Below are positions 1 through 7,910 of a stretch of DNA of 64,000 nucleotides, one piece after another; within the stretch, counting starts at the first letter, position 1, and every line of letters begins with the position of its first letter. The position numbers were made by a program, and so were the translations under genes. The notes below the pieces were generated by a model. It did no database searches and had not been told where the DNA came from. It was given only the letters and a program-made list of their open reading frames with translations. Location of the stretch: NCBI GenBank assembly GCA_947498065.1, contig CANMIS010000005.1:1-64000 (forward strand). Reading direction: 5' to 3'. The stretch is from an uncultured Erythrobacter sp. (GTDB lineage Bacteria > Pseudomonadota > Alphaproteobacteria > Sphingomonadales > Sphingomonadaceae).

Positions 1-1671
1 GATCGCTGTTGCCTGATCAGCGCCAGTCTGGGCGTTAAAGCCGATTGCACTGGCCAGCCGATTGGCCACGGTCACGCCTTGACCAATAGCGGTCGCTTGC
101 TGGCCAGTGGCCCGCGCACCGTTCCCAATCGCGGTGGCTGACAATTGCGTCGCCAGCGAATTTGCACCCAAAGCAATCGTCTGATCTGCACTCGCGCTCG
201 ACGCCGAGCCCAAAGCCACTGCATCTGCCGCATTCGCCACCGCATCCGCGCCAAGGGCGATCGAGGCAATGCCCGTCGCCTGTGCGCCGTCAAACTCCCC
301 ATCGCTGTTGTCGCTATCGCCGCCAATCGCAATCGCGCCAATCATGGTGGCCTGGGAGCGCGTCCCAAAAGCCACGGATTGGTCTCCGGCAGCAATAGCG
401 CCAGCGCCCAATGCCGCAGCGTTGATCTCTGTTGCTTCAGCGCCCACTCCAACAGCGATGCCATTGATCTCTGTTGCTTCAGCACCTGCACCCAAAGCCG
501 TGCTTTGCGACCCCATTGCTTCAGAACCCTCACCCAAAGCCGTGCTGTTGAGCCTTGTTGCCATCGCACCCTGACCGATTGCTATGGAGTTGAAACCTGA
601 AGCTAATCCCCGCAGACCTATTGCAATAGCAGCGACTTCAGATGCTTCAGCATCAGAACCCAATGCAACAGCGTCCCGACCTCCTGCGACCGCTCCCACT
701 GTACTACCATCTCGATCGCTACCAATTGCAATGGCTCCGGCTGCTGAGGCGAATGCTTGCGAACCAACTGCAATAGATCGCGACGGGGTCGCTCTGGTCT
801 CAGCACCTATTGCCACAGAGCGTTCGCCGCCCGCAGCAGCCAAAGCTCCGAGAGCCGTTGCACCTAGCTCACCCGCATTTGCATCCTGTCCAAGGCTGAC
901 GGAGCTCGCCCCGCTGGCAATTGCGCGAGGGCCAACTGCAACGCTCGAGCCGCCTCTAGCGGCAGCGTTGCCACCAAGGGCAACGGCACTGGTTGCGCTT
1001 GCTTCGCTATCTGCCCCAATTGCAATCGCTGCCATTCCTGTTGCCTGCGCGCCAAGCCCATCGGCATCAATATCGCCGCCAAGAGCTGTTGCTCCAGCAC
1101 CAGAACTTTCCGCAAAAGATCCAATTGCAATCGTGTCTCGAACTGATGCGTTTGCTCCATGCCCGAGCACTGTTGAGAACTCGCCAGCGGCGGATGTCTG
1201 TGTACCAATGCTCGTCGCGAAAGCTGCTGTTGCCCTGGATGTGGAACCAACCGCAGTGGAGGCTGCACCCGACGCAACAGCCGCATCAATGGCGCCGCTA
1301 GCGTCAATATCTCCGCCAACCGCCGTCGCTCCTGCGCCTGTCGCCTGAGCGCCGCTGCCAAGGGCGGTTGCTCCCTGCTGTGTGGCATCAGAATCCTCGC
1401 CCACAGCGACGCTTTCATCGCCGCTGGCCGTGGCGAACTCGCCCACCGCCGTTGACGCTACACCGCTTGCCTCGGCATCGCCGCCGACTGCCGTTGCTCC
1501 ATTGGCTCCGCTGGCATCTGCGCCAACTCCGCATTCAACCGACTGGCTGCCGCCAGTTGGGTTGGTGTTGCATTCTGCCGTGCCATCGGCGCGTGCTTGC
1601 GGGGCGGCAATCACAAACGAGCCCATTACGGCCAGCATCGCAGTGCTGGCACAGAACATTGTCTTCGTCAT
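1..1671 (-). CDS. Trimeric autotransporter adhesin, YadA-like head repeats (partial, runs off left edge)
   Basis: The frame is open from an ATG at 1671 to base 1, so only the N-terminal 557 codons are visible. Residues 1-28 form a signal peptide (MTKTMFCAS start, cleavage near ARA-DG). Almost everything after that is tandem 14-residue head repeats of the form A-(T/I/V)-A-(L/I/V)-G-x-x-A-x-A-(T/S)-x-x-x, for example STALGEGSEAMGSQ and IAVGVGAEATEIN. These are the left-handed beta-roll repeats of YadA/Hep_Hag heads. The stalk and C-terminal membrane anchor must lie beyond base 1. Known family role: homotrimeric outer-membrane adhesion or autoagglutination. It is the last gene of a three-gene operon, 27 nt after the PAN-domain gene. 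The composition (Ala/Gly/Ser) is biased, which also makes several opposite-strand frames appear open. Confidence 0.9.
   Translation of the reverse strand, partial: MTKTMFCASTAMLAVMGSFVIAAPQARADGTAECNTNPTGGSQSVECGVGADASGANGATAVGGDAEASGVASTAVGEFATASGDESVAVGEDSDATQQGATALGSGAQATGAGATAVGGDIDASGAIDAAVASGAASTAVGSTSRATAAFATSIGTQTSAAGEFSTVLGHGANASVRDTIAIGSFAESSGAGATALGGDIDADGLGAQATGMAAIAIGADSEASATSAVALGGNAAARGGSSVAVGPRAIASGASSVSLGQDANAGELGATALGALAAAGGERSVAIGAETRATPSRSIAVGSQAFASAAGAIAIGSDRDGSTVGAVAGGRDAVALGSDAEASEVAAIAIGLRGLASGFNSIAIGQGAMATRLNSTALGEGSEAMGSQSTALGAGAEATEINGIAVGVGAEATEINAAALGAGAIAAGDQSVAFGTRSQATMIGAIAIGGDSDNSDGEFDGAQATGIASIALGADAVANAADAVALGSASSASADQTIALGANSLATQLSATAIGNGARATGQQATAIGQGVTVANRLASAIGFNAQTGADQATAI
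421..483. repeat. 42-nt-period direct repeat inside the adhesin head
   Basis: A 20-nt stretch starting TTGATCTCTG at 422-441 recurs at 464-483, exactly 42 nt (14 codons) later. This is one beta-roll turn, and it shows recent duplication of a head repeat unit. Such identity could let copy number change by recombination or slippage; that is an inference. Confidence 0.75.
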
Positions 1672-1698
1672 TGTTCGTCTCCAAATTTTTAAGGGTGC

Positions 1699-2511
1699 TC
1701 AGCGCTTTTCCGGCTCAAGCATTTCGCCTGGGAACTGTGCATCATCGTCATCGCTCAGCGATGGGTTGTCTTCCGGCGTTTGATCCGGGATCGTGATGGT
1801 CTGCCCGCTGGGACGCTGAATGACAGGACGCTTGGGTGATAGCGCAGGACGCGCGGTAGGGGCCGTACCGCTGCGCGTTGGCAGACGCGATCCGCGTGGC
1901 ACGCTAAGCGGAGTTTTGCTGCCCGACAAATAGCCCACCTTTGTATTTGCGGTCAGTGTGCCGTTCTTCGAAAACAGGGTGCACATAGCAGGAGCCGACT
2001 TGGGCAGAACAGTACGCGGCTTGTGAGTGTAGCCGGTGCAATTGCCTTCACGATAACATGCGTCCGAACAAGCGATCGGATCTTCATTGAGCACTTTGAA
2101 ACTTCTGAGCTTCACCCCGCCTTGAATGGCCCGGCTCGGATAAGGGGTGATTTCATGCACATCGCGCAGAAGGCTCAATTTGGTGCCTGCAACGACTTTG
2201 GTAAAGCCGTGATCGCGCCGTGCCTGATGGGGAAGCGAAAGCATCCGCAAATAGCAGATTGGCTTACGGTTGGGCGCTTCCTGAAGATACAGATAGGCGT
2301 TGCAATTGCTGTCCGCGTCACATTCTCTTCGGCATGTTACCGCATCTTGGCCGCGATTGCTCATCATGATCGTCTTGATGATATTGCCCGGTCGGTAGAG
2401 ATTACCCTCTTCGATATAGCCGTTTGAAACGCTGCCGATGGTCTGCGCGACAACTGTGCCGCCTAGCCCGATACCGAGTAGCGCCAGGCAAATTGTAAGA
2501 AACTTACGCAT
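1699..2511 (-). CDS. Exported PAN/Apple-domain protein
   Basis: 270 aa. It has a signal peptide (MRKFLTICLALLGIGLGGTVVAQ, cleavage after AQ at about 23). Two cysteine-paired modules resemble PAN/Apple domains: one around residues 45-105 (VTCRRECDADSNC, then ICYLRM) and one around 140-190 (IACSDACYREGNCTGY, then AMCTLFS). The C-terminal 60 residues are Pro/Arg-rich and end in an acidic tail (SLSDDDDAQF), probably disordered. PAN modules bind proteins or carbohydrates. The gene sits 24 nt after the lipoprotein gene and 27 nt before the adhesin gene, so the three are probably co-transcribed. A matrix or adhesin partner role is inferred from that position only. The family call rests on cysteine spacing and aromatic/GY motifs. 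Confidence 0.7.
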   Translation of the reverse strand: MRKFLTICLALLGIGLGGTVVAQTIGSVSNGYIEEGNLYRPGNIIKTIMMSNRGQDAVTCRRECDADSNCNAYLYLQEAPNRKPICYLRMLSLPHQARRDHGFTKVVAGTKLSLLRDVHEITPYPSRAIQGGVKLRSFKVLNEDPIACSDACYREGNCTGYTHKPRTVLPKSAPAMCTLFSKNGTLTANTKVGYLSGSKTPLSVPRGSRLPTRSGTAPTARPALSPKRPVIQRPSGQTITIPDQTPEDNPSLSDDDDAQFPGEMLEPEKR

Positions 2512-2535
2512 GATTTCCTCCCTTTGAGGTGAGAT

Positions 2536-2982
2536 TTATTGCTTTGTGATTTGAACGTTTGTGTCGCCGGCCATCTGCGCTTGAGCGACAATTCGGCATT
2601 CGCCTTGATCGCCGAGCGTGAGCTGAATTTCGGCAAAGCCTGGAGGGCCGCTAGCCTTAGCGCTGCCGCTGCGCGTCTCCGCCGCAGCCGTATAAAATGC
2701 AGCGACCTGTTCGGGCGTGCTGGCAGTCGTGAAGGTCTTTCCCTCGACATTCATCGGCTGCGCACCGCTCGCATCGGGCAGCGCAGGCAGATCGCACGGC
2801 ATGTCGCCGTTTTGCGATGCCGCCTCGCGCAATTTTGCCGAAATCTCAGCCGAAGCCTGTTCAATGCCCGCCGCCATGTCGGATGCGTCGTTGACCATGC
2901 CATCGGCAGAAGGGTCAGAGCCGTCGCAACCGGCAATTAGAATGGCCGGAATGCAGCACAGCAGAGTGCAAGTCTTTCTCAT
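2536..2982 (-). CDS. Small lipoprotein of unknown function
   Basis: 148 aa. The start at 2982 is chosen because MRKTCTLLCCIPAILIAGC is a clear lipoprotein signal (lipobox LIAG-C, lipidated Cys19) and AGGGGAA lies 6-8 nt upstream; the longer frame back to 3054 lacks both. The mature part has an acidic/Ala-rich helical segment (about 25-60), a 'MPCDLPALPD' segment, then an alpha/beta region with 'FTTASTPEQVAAFYTAAAETRSG' character. I do not recognise the family. It is the first gene of the operon with the PAN protein and the adhesin, just downstream of a 20-bp dyad (3062-3081). Confidence 0.7.
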   Translation of the reverse strand: MRKTCTLLCCIPAILIAGCDGSDPSADGMVNDASDMAAGIEQASAEISAKLREAASQNGDMPCDLPALPDASGAQPMNVEGKTFTTASTPEQVAAFYTAAAETRSGSAKASGPPGFAEIQLTLGDQGECRIVAQAQMAGDTNVQITKQ

Positions 2983-3061
2983 CGGTATTTCCCCTGAACA
3001 GTGTGATGGATCACGACCTTGTTTTGTGGGGATGCCAATTGGAGCGCGCGGCAAGCGCTGT

Positions 3062-3081
3062 CATACACCAGATGGTGTATG
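3062..3081. promoter_or_regulatory. Perfect 20-bp dyad, candidate LuxR-type operator
   Basis: CATACACC-AGAT-GGTGTATG: two perfect 8-bp arms around a 4-bp centre. It is centred about 90 bp upstream of the lipoprotein start (2982), in the gap after the LuxR-HTH regulator gene that ends at 3122. LuxR/NarL-type regulators typically bind inverted repeats of about this size. The assignment to the neighbouring regulator is inference. No match to the dyad was noticed in the gap upstream of the regulator gene itself. Confidence 0.6.
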
Positions 3082-3121
3082 CGCGTATTTTCCTGTAGTT
3101 TTTGGGGCTGTGATGGCTGCC

Positions 3122-4903
3122 TTAGTCGGCGGCTGCGTGGGCCGGCACAGACTTGGAGATATAGCCAGGACAGCTGGCCTCGATATGCTGGATCACGCGT
3201 CGGGCGATGTCTTCCGAGCGTTTGTAGAAATACATTTCGCCGCAATCGGGCAGCTCAGCAAATTGGGCCGCGTTGCCAAAGCTCAGACCGCGTTTGAAAT
3301 CCTCAAACGGGTGCACGCGGTCTTGATCCGGCACCAGAAATAAAGACCGGCATTGCCCCTGCTCAAGCCAGCGCAGGATCGGATCGCGCGAAATGGTGAG
3401 CTCCCGGGTGTAGACCTCCGGCCCTTGGACCAGAAGGTGGTGCGAGGCCGCGCGGATCAGGCCAGCGTTCTTGCCGCTGCGGAAGAATGCCCGGTCAACG
3501 CCGTCCTCTCCCATCAGTTTGTCGATGTACCAATCCACCCCCACGCTTTGCATATTGCGATAGGCGATGCGGCTGAATGCCTTGAACAGGCGCGGGGCGC
3601 GGTGGGACACCCGGAACACCATTCGTTGGTAGTGACGCATACTGGGTTCCAGTGGCAGATGCGCAAACCAAATGTATCCCAGACTGGTCAGCGAGCTAAT
3701 CAGATCGGGTCGCTGCTCCACCGCGAGGCTTAGGGAAACAAGCCCGCTGCTCGCGGTGATGGCCGGGACTTGCTTAAGCCCCAAATGCTCGCAAAACTCG
3801 GTGATCGCAAAGGCGCTGTCATCCGCAGTGCTGAGCTCGGGATCATATTCGCTATGACCAAATCCGGGGCGCGAGGGGATCAGCACCTTCAGACCGGCAT
3901 CACGAAACAATCGCTCAGCCTCTGGCGGGAAGATGTGACCCAGAGTGTGCCCATGGATAAACAGAACCGGCTTGCCATCCTGCGCGCCTTGCCAGCTATA
4001 GGCGATCTCTCGGCCATCACTGCGCGTGAATGTGGCTTCTCGCCCGATAGGATTGGACCAACTGGCGAGTCGAGACTTGCTGTCGATCGCGGCACGCGCG
4101 CACAGCAGGGAAAGGATCTGGAGCAATTGCGCCTGACTGGCCGATTGCGTCTTGCCAAATACCGATTTCAATTGCGTCTGAACTGTCGCCAAAGTGGTGC
4201 CGCGGTGGCCTGCAACGGCGCCAGTATCGCGTAGCTCATAGAACTGGCGGGAGATTTCGCACTCGGCCCGAGTAAGCCCAAAGGCTTCCTGCAATTGCAG
4301 ATCGACCGTGGCGGTCCACGGAATATCTAGCATACGCAGGGCAATGCAGCCATGATCGCGATTGGTCGTCTCTACAATGATGGCCTCGGCCAGTTGCAAT
4401 GGGCCCGGTGCATCGTCGTCTTCGGCGTCGCCCAAGCTGTCGAGCCGCAAGATGATCCGCCGTCCATTACCGCGCAAACGAGCGCTGGCGGTGAAATCGC
4501 GAAACTGGGTGCGATATGCCGGGTCAATCATGTCAAAGTCGAAGGTTTGACCGGGCCGGGCGCCAAACAATTCTGCGCCATATTCGTTGGTGAGAATGAC
4601 CTTACCAAACGGATCGATTACGATTGCCGCGGTCGGCACTTCCTCGACTGCCCGCTCCAACGGATCACGCGAAAGGCTATTCGATTGGCCATCCACAATC
4701 GTCTCAATCGTATCGAGCTCCCGGACCACGGCATCGCGCAGGCCTTCACCGCCCACAGGGCTTCGTGAATTGTAGCGGCTCTCTAACGTTGCGACCAGAT
4801 TATCGAGGGCATCCGGCTCACCCGCGGCGCGATACAAAGCAGACACCAGAGCAATATCGAGCTCCGCCAACAAGTCTTTGTGATTACTGGCTTTGACCCT
4901 CAT
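3122..4903 (-). CDS. PAS - LuxR-type HTH - alpha/beta hydrolase fusion regulator
   Basis: 593 aa, three-part protein. Residues about 88-190 look like a PAS sensor (AAIVIDPFGKVILTNEYGAELF). Residues about 208-268 match a LuxR-type HTH (GLTRAECEISRQF, then ATVQTQLKSVFGKTQSASQ). Residues about 290-585 form an alpha/beta hydrolase: oxyanion segment LFIHGHTLGH, GFGHSEYD, nucleophile elbow T-A-S-S-G (Ser385, first Gly replaced) and a late DQDRVHPFEDF acid/His region. LuxR regulators normally end at the HTH, so a C-terminal hydrolase is odd; it could sense or hydrolyse an ester, lactone or amide signal. No signal peptide is seen, so it should be cytoplasmic. The likely target is the downstream surface operon through the dyad at 3062-3081. 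Confidence 0.8.
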   Translation of the reverse strand: MRVKASNHKDLLAELDIALVSALYRAAGEPDALDNLVATLESRYNSRSPVGGEGLRDAVVRELDTIETIVDGQSNSLSRDPLERAVEEVPTAAIVIDPFGKVILTNEYGAELFGARPGQTFDFDMIDPAYRTQFRDFTASARLRGNGRRIILRLDSLGDAEDDDAPGPLQLAEAIIVETTNRDHGCIALRMLDIPWTATVDLQLQEAFGLTRAECEISRQFYELRDTGAVAGHRGTTLATVQTQLKSVFGKTQSASQAQLLQILSLLCARAAIDSKSRLASWSNPIGREATFTRSDGREIAYSWQGAQDGKPVLFIHGHTLGHIFPPEAERLFRDAGLKVLIPSRPGFGHSEYDPELSTADDSAFAITEFCEHLGLKQVPAITASSGLVSLSLAVEQRPDLISSLTSLGYIWFAHLPLEPSMRHYQRMVFRVSHRAPRLFKAFSRIAYRNMQSVGVDWYIDKLMGEDGVDRAFFRSGKNAGLIRAASHHLLVQGPEVYTRELTISRDPILRWLEQGQCRSLFLVPDQDRVHPFEDFKRGLSFGNAAQFAELPDCGEMYFYKRSEDIARRVIQHIEASCPGYISKSVPAHAAAD

Positions 4904-5274
4904 CCGGCGAGACTATAACGCCGCCGTGTAAATACAAGCGCGAAGGGCGCATGCTTGGTCATTTTCCTATTAACAAAGGTTAGCCCGCGAACGGCTTGCC
5001 AATCCAGTCCGAAACGAGCGAGATATTGGCGTGATTGATCGATAGCACTCGCTCATCTCGCAGAAAGGCTGGAGCATTTGGGACACTAGGATATCCCATT
5101 AGGTCCCGCCTCAGACCGAATGCATGGAACTAGATTATTGAAAACTGAGTCGCCTTGCACTTTACAATCTTTGGCAGCTTTACGAGTTAGCGCTGCATAG
5201 TCGTCTTGTCTCCCGGCTTATTGACGTTCTCGGCAATGACCGCTTGCCCACCCCGCTATTGGCGTGGACTTGCT
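4904..5274. other. 371-bp intergenic stretch without a recognisable gene
   Basis: This is lower in GC than its surroundings and has no convincing frame, RNA gene or terminator. It contains the presumed promoter of the fusion regulator (minus strand) and a weak inverted repeat (GAGCGAG near 5018 with CTCGCTC near 5049). Confidence 0.5.
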
Positions 5275-5499
5275 TCACCATTTGTTCGCCGCCCCGACTG
5301 AGCCAAGATATTTCAGCAATTCGTCTGCCCGCGCATTCACCGGATCAATTGAGTTGGCCGAAGAGGTTTCGTGCAGCTTGAGCAGTGCCAGCATTTCGCT
5401 CTTGCCGCTCGGCTCGATGCTCCAACCGCCGTCTGTCTTGCGGGCCCTCTTGCCCTTGCCTGCCGGTTTGCTTGCGCTTCGCTTATTCGTCTCATTCAC
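5275..5499 (-). CDS. Small basic hypothetical protein
   Basis: 74 aa. The N-terminal third is very basic (MNETNKRSASKPAGKGKRARK), followed by a helical segment with GKSEMLALLKLHETSS and a terminal ELLKYLGSVGAANKW. It starts at ATG 5499 with AAAGGTG about 10 nt upstream. It stands alone, divergent from the methylaspartate ammonia-lyase gene. A nucleic-acid-binding role could be guessed from the charge, but there is no recognised domain. An opposing plus-strand frame (5264-5524) encodes a less protein-like sequence and is judged a shadow. Confidence 0.45.
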   Translation of the reverse strand: MNETNKRSASKPAGKGKRARKTDGGWSIEPSGKSEMLALLKLHETSSANSIDPVNARADELLKYLGSVGAANKW

Positions 5500-5546
5500 A
5501 ATTCGCGCACCTTTGATATTCTAAATTGCCAGCATTCGGCCGCGCC

Positions 5547-5580
5547 GCACCACCACGCCCCAAAAGGGGTGTGGTGGTGT
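5547..5580. promoter_or_regulatory. Long perfect hairpin in a divergent intergenic region
   Basis: A 15-bp stem (5547-5561 with 5566-5580, two G-U pairs) closes an AAAA loop: the arms read ACCACCACGCCCC and GGGGTGTGGTGGT. No T-tract follows on either strand, so it is not a classical intrinsic terminator. It lies between divergent genes (5499 minus, 5759 plus), where terminators are not expected. Alternatives are a dispersed genomic palindrome or a 5' leader structure of the plus-strand transcript. Confidence 0.6.
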
Positions 5581-5758
5581 GGGCTGGATTAAGGTGGGTT
5601 CGCTCCCGCACCTGCCTTAACCTACCTTCACTCCCAAATCGGCACCCCACTAACCGACAAGCGAACAGTGCGCGCTCGCTCGCTTTGCTTTGCGGCTGCG
5701 TGCTGCGACGCGCGCTGGGTGATGCAATCCGCTGGCTAGCAAGGAGCCTTGAACGCGC

Positions 5759-7009
5759 ATGTCCCAGATCGTCGATGCTATTTTGGCGCCAGCGTCAGGT
5801 TCTTATTTTTACGATGATCAGGCGGCGATCCGTTCGGGGCTGACGCATGATGGCTTTGCCTATGATGGCGCGCCGCTCACGCCTGGTTTTGACAAGGTGC
5901 GGATCCCCTCAGCCGCGCTCGGCATTGGCCTTGTGCTGGATGATGGCGCGGTCGTGTGGGGCGATATGGTCAGCGTGCAATATTCCGGCGCCGCGGGGCG
6001 CGATCCCTTGTTCGACCGCGACGCCATCGCCGAGTTGTGCCGCGAGGTGATCATCCCGCAATTGATCGGCCGGGATAGCGCTGAAGTCGCCGCGAATTGC
6101 GAGGCATGCTTCGAGCGGGAAGATGGCGTGCCGGCTCCGATGGCGATCCGTTACGGCGTGAGCCAAGCACTGATCAGCGCTGCTGCCCATGCGAAGAAAT
6201 GCACCATGGCTGAGGTGATTTGCGGCGTGTTCGGCCAGCCTTTGCCGAGCGAGCCGATCCCGATTTTCTCGCAAAGCGGGGACGAGCGAAAGCTCAATGT
6301 CGACAAGATGATCCTGAAACAGGTCGATATCCTGCCCCACGGCCTGATCAATTCGCGCGAGAAATTTGGGCAGGATGGTGCGGTGTTCCTCGATTACATC
6401 CGCTGGGTTGCCGCGCGCACTCAGGAGCTGGGACAGCCGGGGTACAAACCCAAATTGCACTTTGACCTTTACGGCTGGATCGGTCTGGGGATCAGCAAAG
6501 ATCCGATCGAGGTGGCCGCCTTTATGGCGCGCTGCGCCGAGGCGGTGCCGGGCTATGAACTGCTGATCGAAAGCCCGGTGGACTATGGGAATCGCTCTGA
6601 GCAGATTGGGGAATATGCGGAATTGGTGGCTGAGCTGGACCGGATCGGCACTCCGGCTCAGGTCGTGGCTGATGAGCATTGCAACAATTTAGCTGATGTG
6701 CGCGATTTCTGCGATGCGCGCGCGGCGCATGTGATTCAGGTCAAAACCCCCGATGTCGGCAGTCTGCTCGATACGGCGCGGGCGATTGCCTATGCCAAAG
6801 ACAGCGGCATTGGCGCCTATTGCGGGGGTACCAGCGCGGAGACGGATTTGTCCGCGCGGATCTGCGTCCATGTCGCGCTGGCGATGCAGGCGACCATGAT
6901 GCTGGCGAAGCCGGGCATGGGCGTGGACGAGGGCATTTGCATTGTTGGCAATGAGCAGAACCGGGCGCTGGCTCAGCTGCGCCATAAGGCGGCCCAAGCG
7001 CAGCGCTGA
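5759..7009 (+). CDS. mal: Methylaspartate ammonia-lyase
   Basis: 416 aa, full length for the family (clostridial enzyme 413 aa). It catalyses reversible loss of ammonia from L-threo-3-methylaspartate to give mesaconate. It is an enolase-superfamily member, cytoplasmic and Mg-dependent. Conserved blocks include QYSGAAGRDPLF, FSQSGDERKLNVDKM, LPHGLIN (His194), HFDLYG (Asp236), LIESPVDY (Glu271), VADEHCNN (Asp305), VIQVKTPD (Lys329, catalytic base) and AYCGGTSAETD. These positions match the metal ligands and His/Lys pair of the Clostridium tetanomorphum enzyme. AAGGAG lies 12 nt before the ATG. No glutamate mutase gene is present in the window, so the classical methylaspartate fermentation is not indicated; an external source of methylaspartate or a close analogue as substrate is inferred. 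An IclR gene follows. Confidence 0.9.
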   Translation: MSQIVDAILAPASGSYFYDDQAAIRSGLTHDGFAYDGAPLTPGFDKVRIPSAALGIGLVLDDGAVVWGDMVSVQYSGAAGRDPLFDRDAIAELCREVIIPQLIGRDSAEVAANCEACFEREDGVPAPMAIRYGVSQALISAAAHAKKCTMAEVICGVFGQPLPSEPIPIFSQSGDERKLNVDKMILKQVDILPHGLINSREKFGQDGAVFLDYIRWVAARTQELGQPGYKPKLHFDLYGWIGLGISKDPIEVAAFMARCAEAVPGYELLIESPVDYGNRSEQIGEYAELVAELDRIGTPAQVVADEHCNNLADVRDFCDARAAHVIQVKTPDVGSLLDTARAIAYAKDSGIGAYCGGTSAETDLSARICVHVALAMQATMMLAKPGMGVDEGICIVGNEQNRALAQLRHKAAQAQR

Positions 7010-7014
7010 CGCAT

Positions 7015-7026
7015 ACCGGCGCCGGT
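7015..7026. promoter_or_regulatory. 12-bp perfect palindrome between mal and the IclR gene
   Basis: ACCGGCGCCGGT lies 6 nt after the mal stop codon and about 70 nt before the IclR start. It could be part of a transcription-terminating structure or an operator. The evidence is symmetry only, and GC-rich palindromes of this size also occur by chance. Confidence 0.3.
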
Positions 7027-7095
7027 CCCAACACAGCTATTGTCTCATTCGCCCAGACGTTCTATCCGCATAGCGGTTAGATTTGGGAGGCATGG

Positions 7096-7887
7096 ATGGA
7101 ACGGGGCGTACCAGTCAGAGCGATCAGCCGGGGATTTGCGGTGTTGTCCGCGATCAGCCGCGATGGCCCAATCACCTTGATGGGGGTCTCACGCAGCGCC
7201 GAGGTGCCCTATGCGACCGCCTGCCGGATCGTTCAGACATTGCTGCACGAAGGGCTGATTGAGCGCGAGCCGGGGCGCAAACGCTACCGGGTTACGGCTC
7301 TGGTTCAATCGCTGGCGACAGGCTTCCAACAAGAGGATTTGTTGGCGGCAGTGGCGCGGCCATTCCTTGAGGAATTCTGCCGCGATGTCGGCTGGCCGAT
7401 CTCCATTGCGACGCGGGTGGGCACGCGCATGATGGTGCGCGAATCGACCCACAAAATGACTTCGCTGACCTTCACCAATTACTATCCCGGCTTCACCCTG
7501 CCGATTGCCGAATGCGCGACGGGCAAGGCCTATCTTGCCAATTGCGAGGCGGATGAGCGCGAGATGGTGAAAGATGCGCTGGAGGCGACGGATAACGAAT
7601 CTGCGCAGACCGGCCTGTTGCTGCTGTCCGACGGGGTAGCTTTGCAGAACATTCGTGAGGCGGGCTATGCGCTGCAAGCGCGCAACCTTTACAATTTTGA
7701 GCCGGGCAAGACGTCGTCTCTGGCGGTGCCGCTGCGCGACATTGAGGGCCGCCTGATCGGCTCGATGGCGCTGATTTACTTCGCCTCTGCGATCAAGCCG
7801 AACGAGGCGATTGAGCAGTTCCTAAGCGGAATGCAGGCGACGGCCAAACAGATCAGCCAAGCGGTTGGCGTGGGCGAGCTCGCTTAA
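7096..7887 (+). CDS. IclR-family transcriptional regulator
   Basis: 263 aa. The N-terminal winged helix (about 5-65: VRAISRGFAVLSAISRDGPITL, then ATACRIVQTLLHEGLIER) is followed by an IclR effector domain (about 80-255) with TLPIAECATGKAYLAN and LAVPLRDIEGRLIGSMALIYF. GGGAGG precedes the ATG by 5 nt; an out-of-frame ATG at 7092 is ignored. IclR proteins typically respond to aromatic acids or small carboxylates and control adjacent catabolic genes. Likely targets are mal upstream and the convergent FAD reductase/ADH/lyase operon; that is inference from position. Confidence 0.88.
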   Translation: MERGVPVRAISRGFAVLSAISRDGPITLMGVSRSAEVPYATACRIVQTLLHEGLIEREPGRKRYRVTALVQSLATGFQQEDLLAAVARPFLEEFCRDVGWPISIATRVGTRMMVRESTHKMTSLTFTNYYPGFTLPIAECATGKAYLANCEADEREMVKDALEATDNESAQTGLLLLSDGVALQNIREAGYALQARNLYNFEPGKTSSLAVPLRDIEGRLIGSMALIYFASAIKPNEAIEQFLSGMQATAKQISQAVGVGELA

Positions 7888-7910
7888 GTTAGCAAGCCAG
7901 CGCCGCAGCG

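Noticed and set aside
72-1796. Several open frames on both strands over the adhesin gene
   Set aside because: They are shadows of the repetitive Ala/Gly/Ser-rich adhesin on the minus strand. Only the frame from 1671 gives a signal peptide and regular YadA-type repeats.
5264-5524. Plus-strand 86-codon frame opposite the small basic protein
   Set aside because: Its product is a Leu/Ser/Pro-rich sequence with no SD-supported start. The minus-strand frame has a better start and composition.
5526-5843. Plus-strand 105-codon frame across the hairpin
   Set aside because: It runs through the palindrome and into the N-terminus of the methylaspartate ammonia-lyase gene in another frame, with Arg/Pro-rich, unprotein-like sequence.
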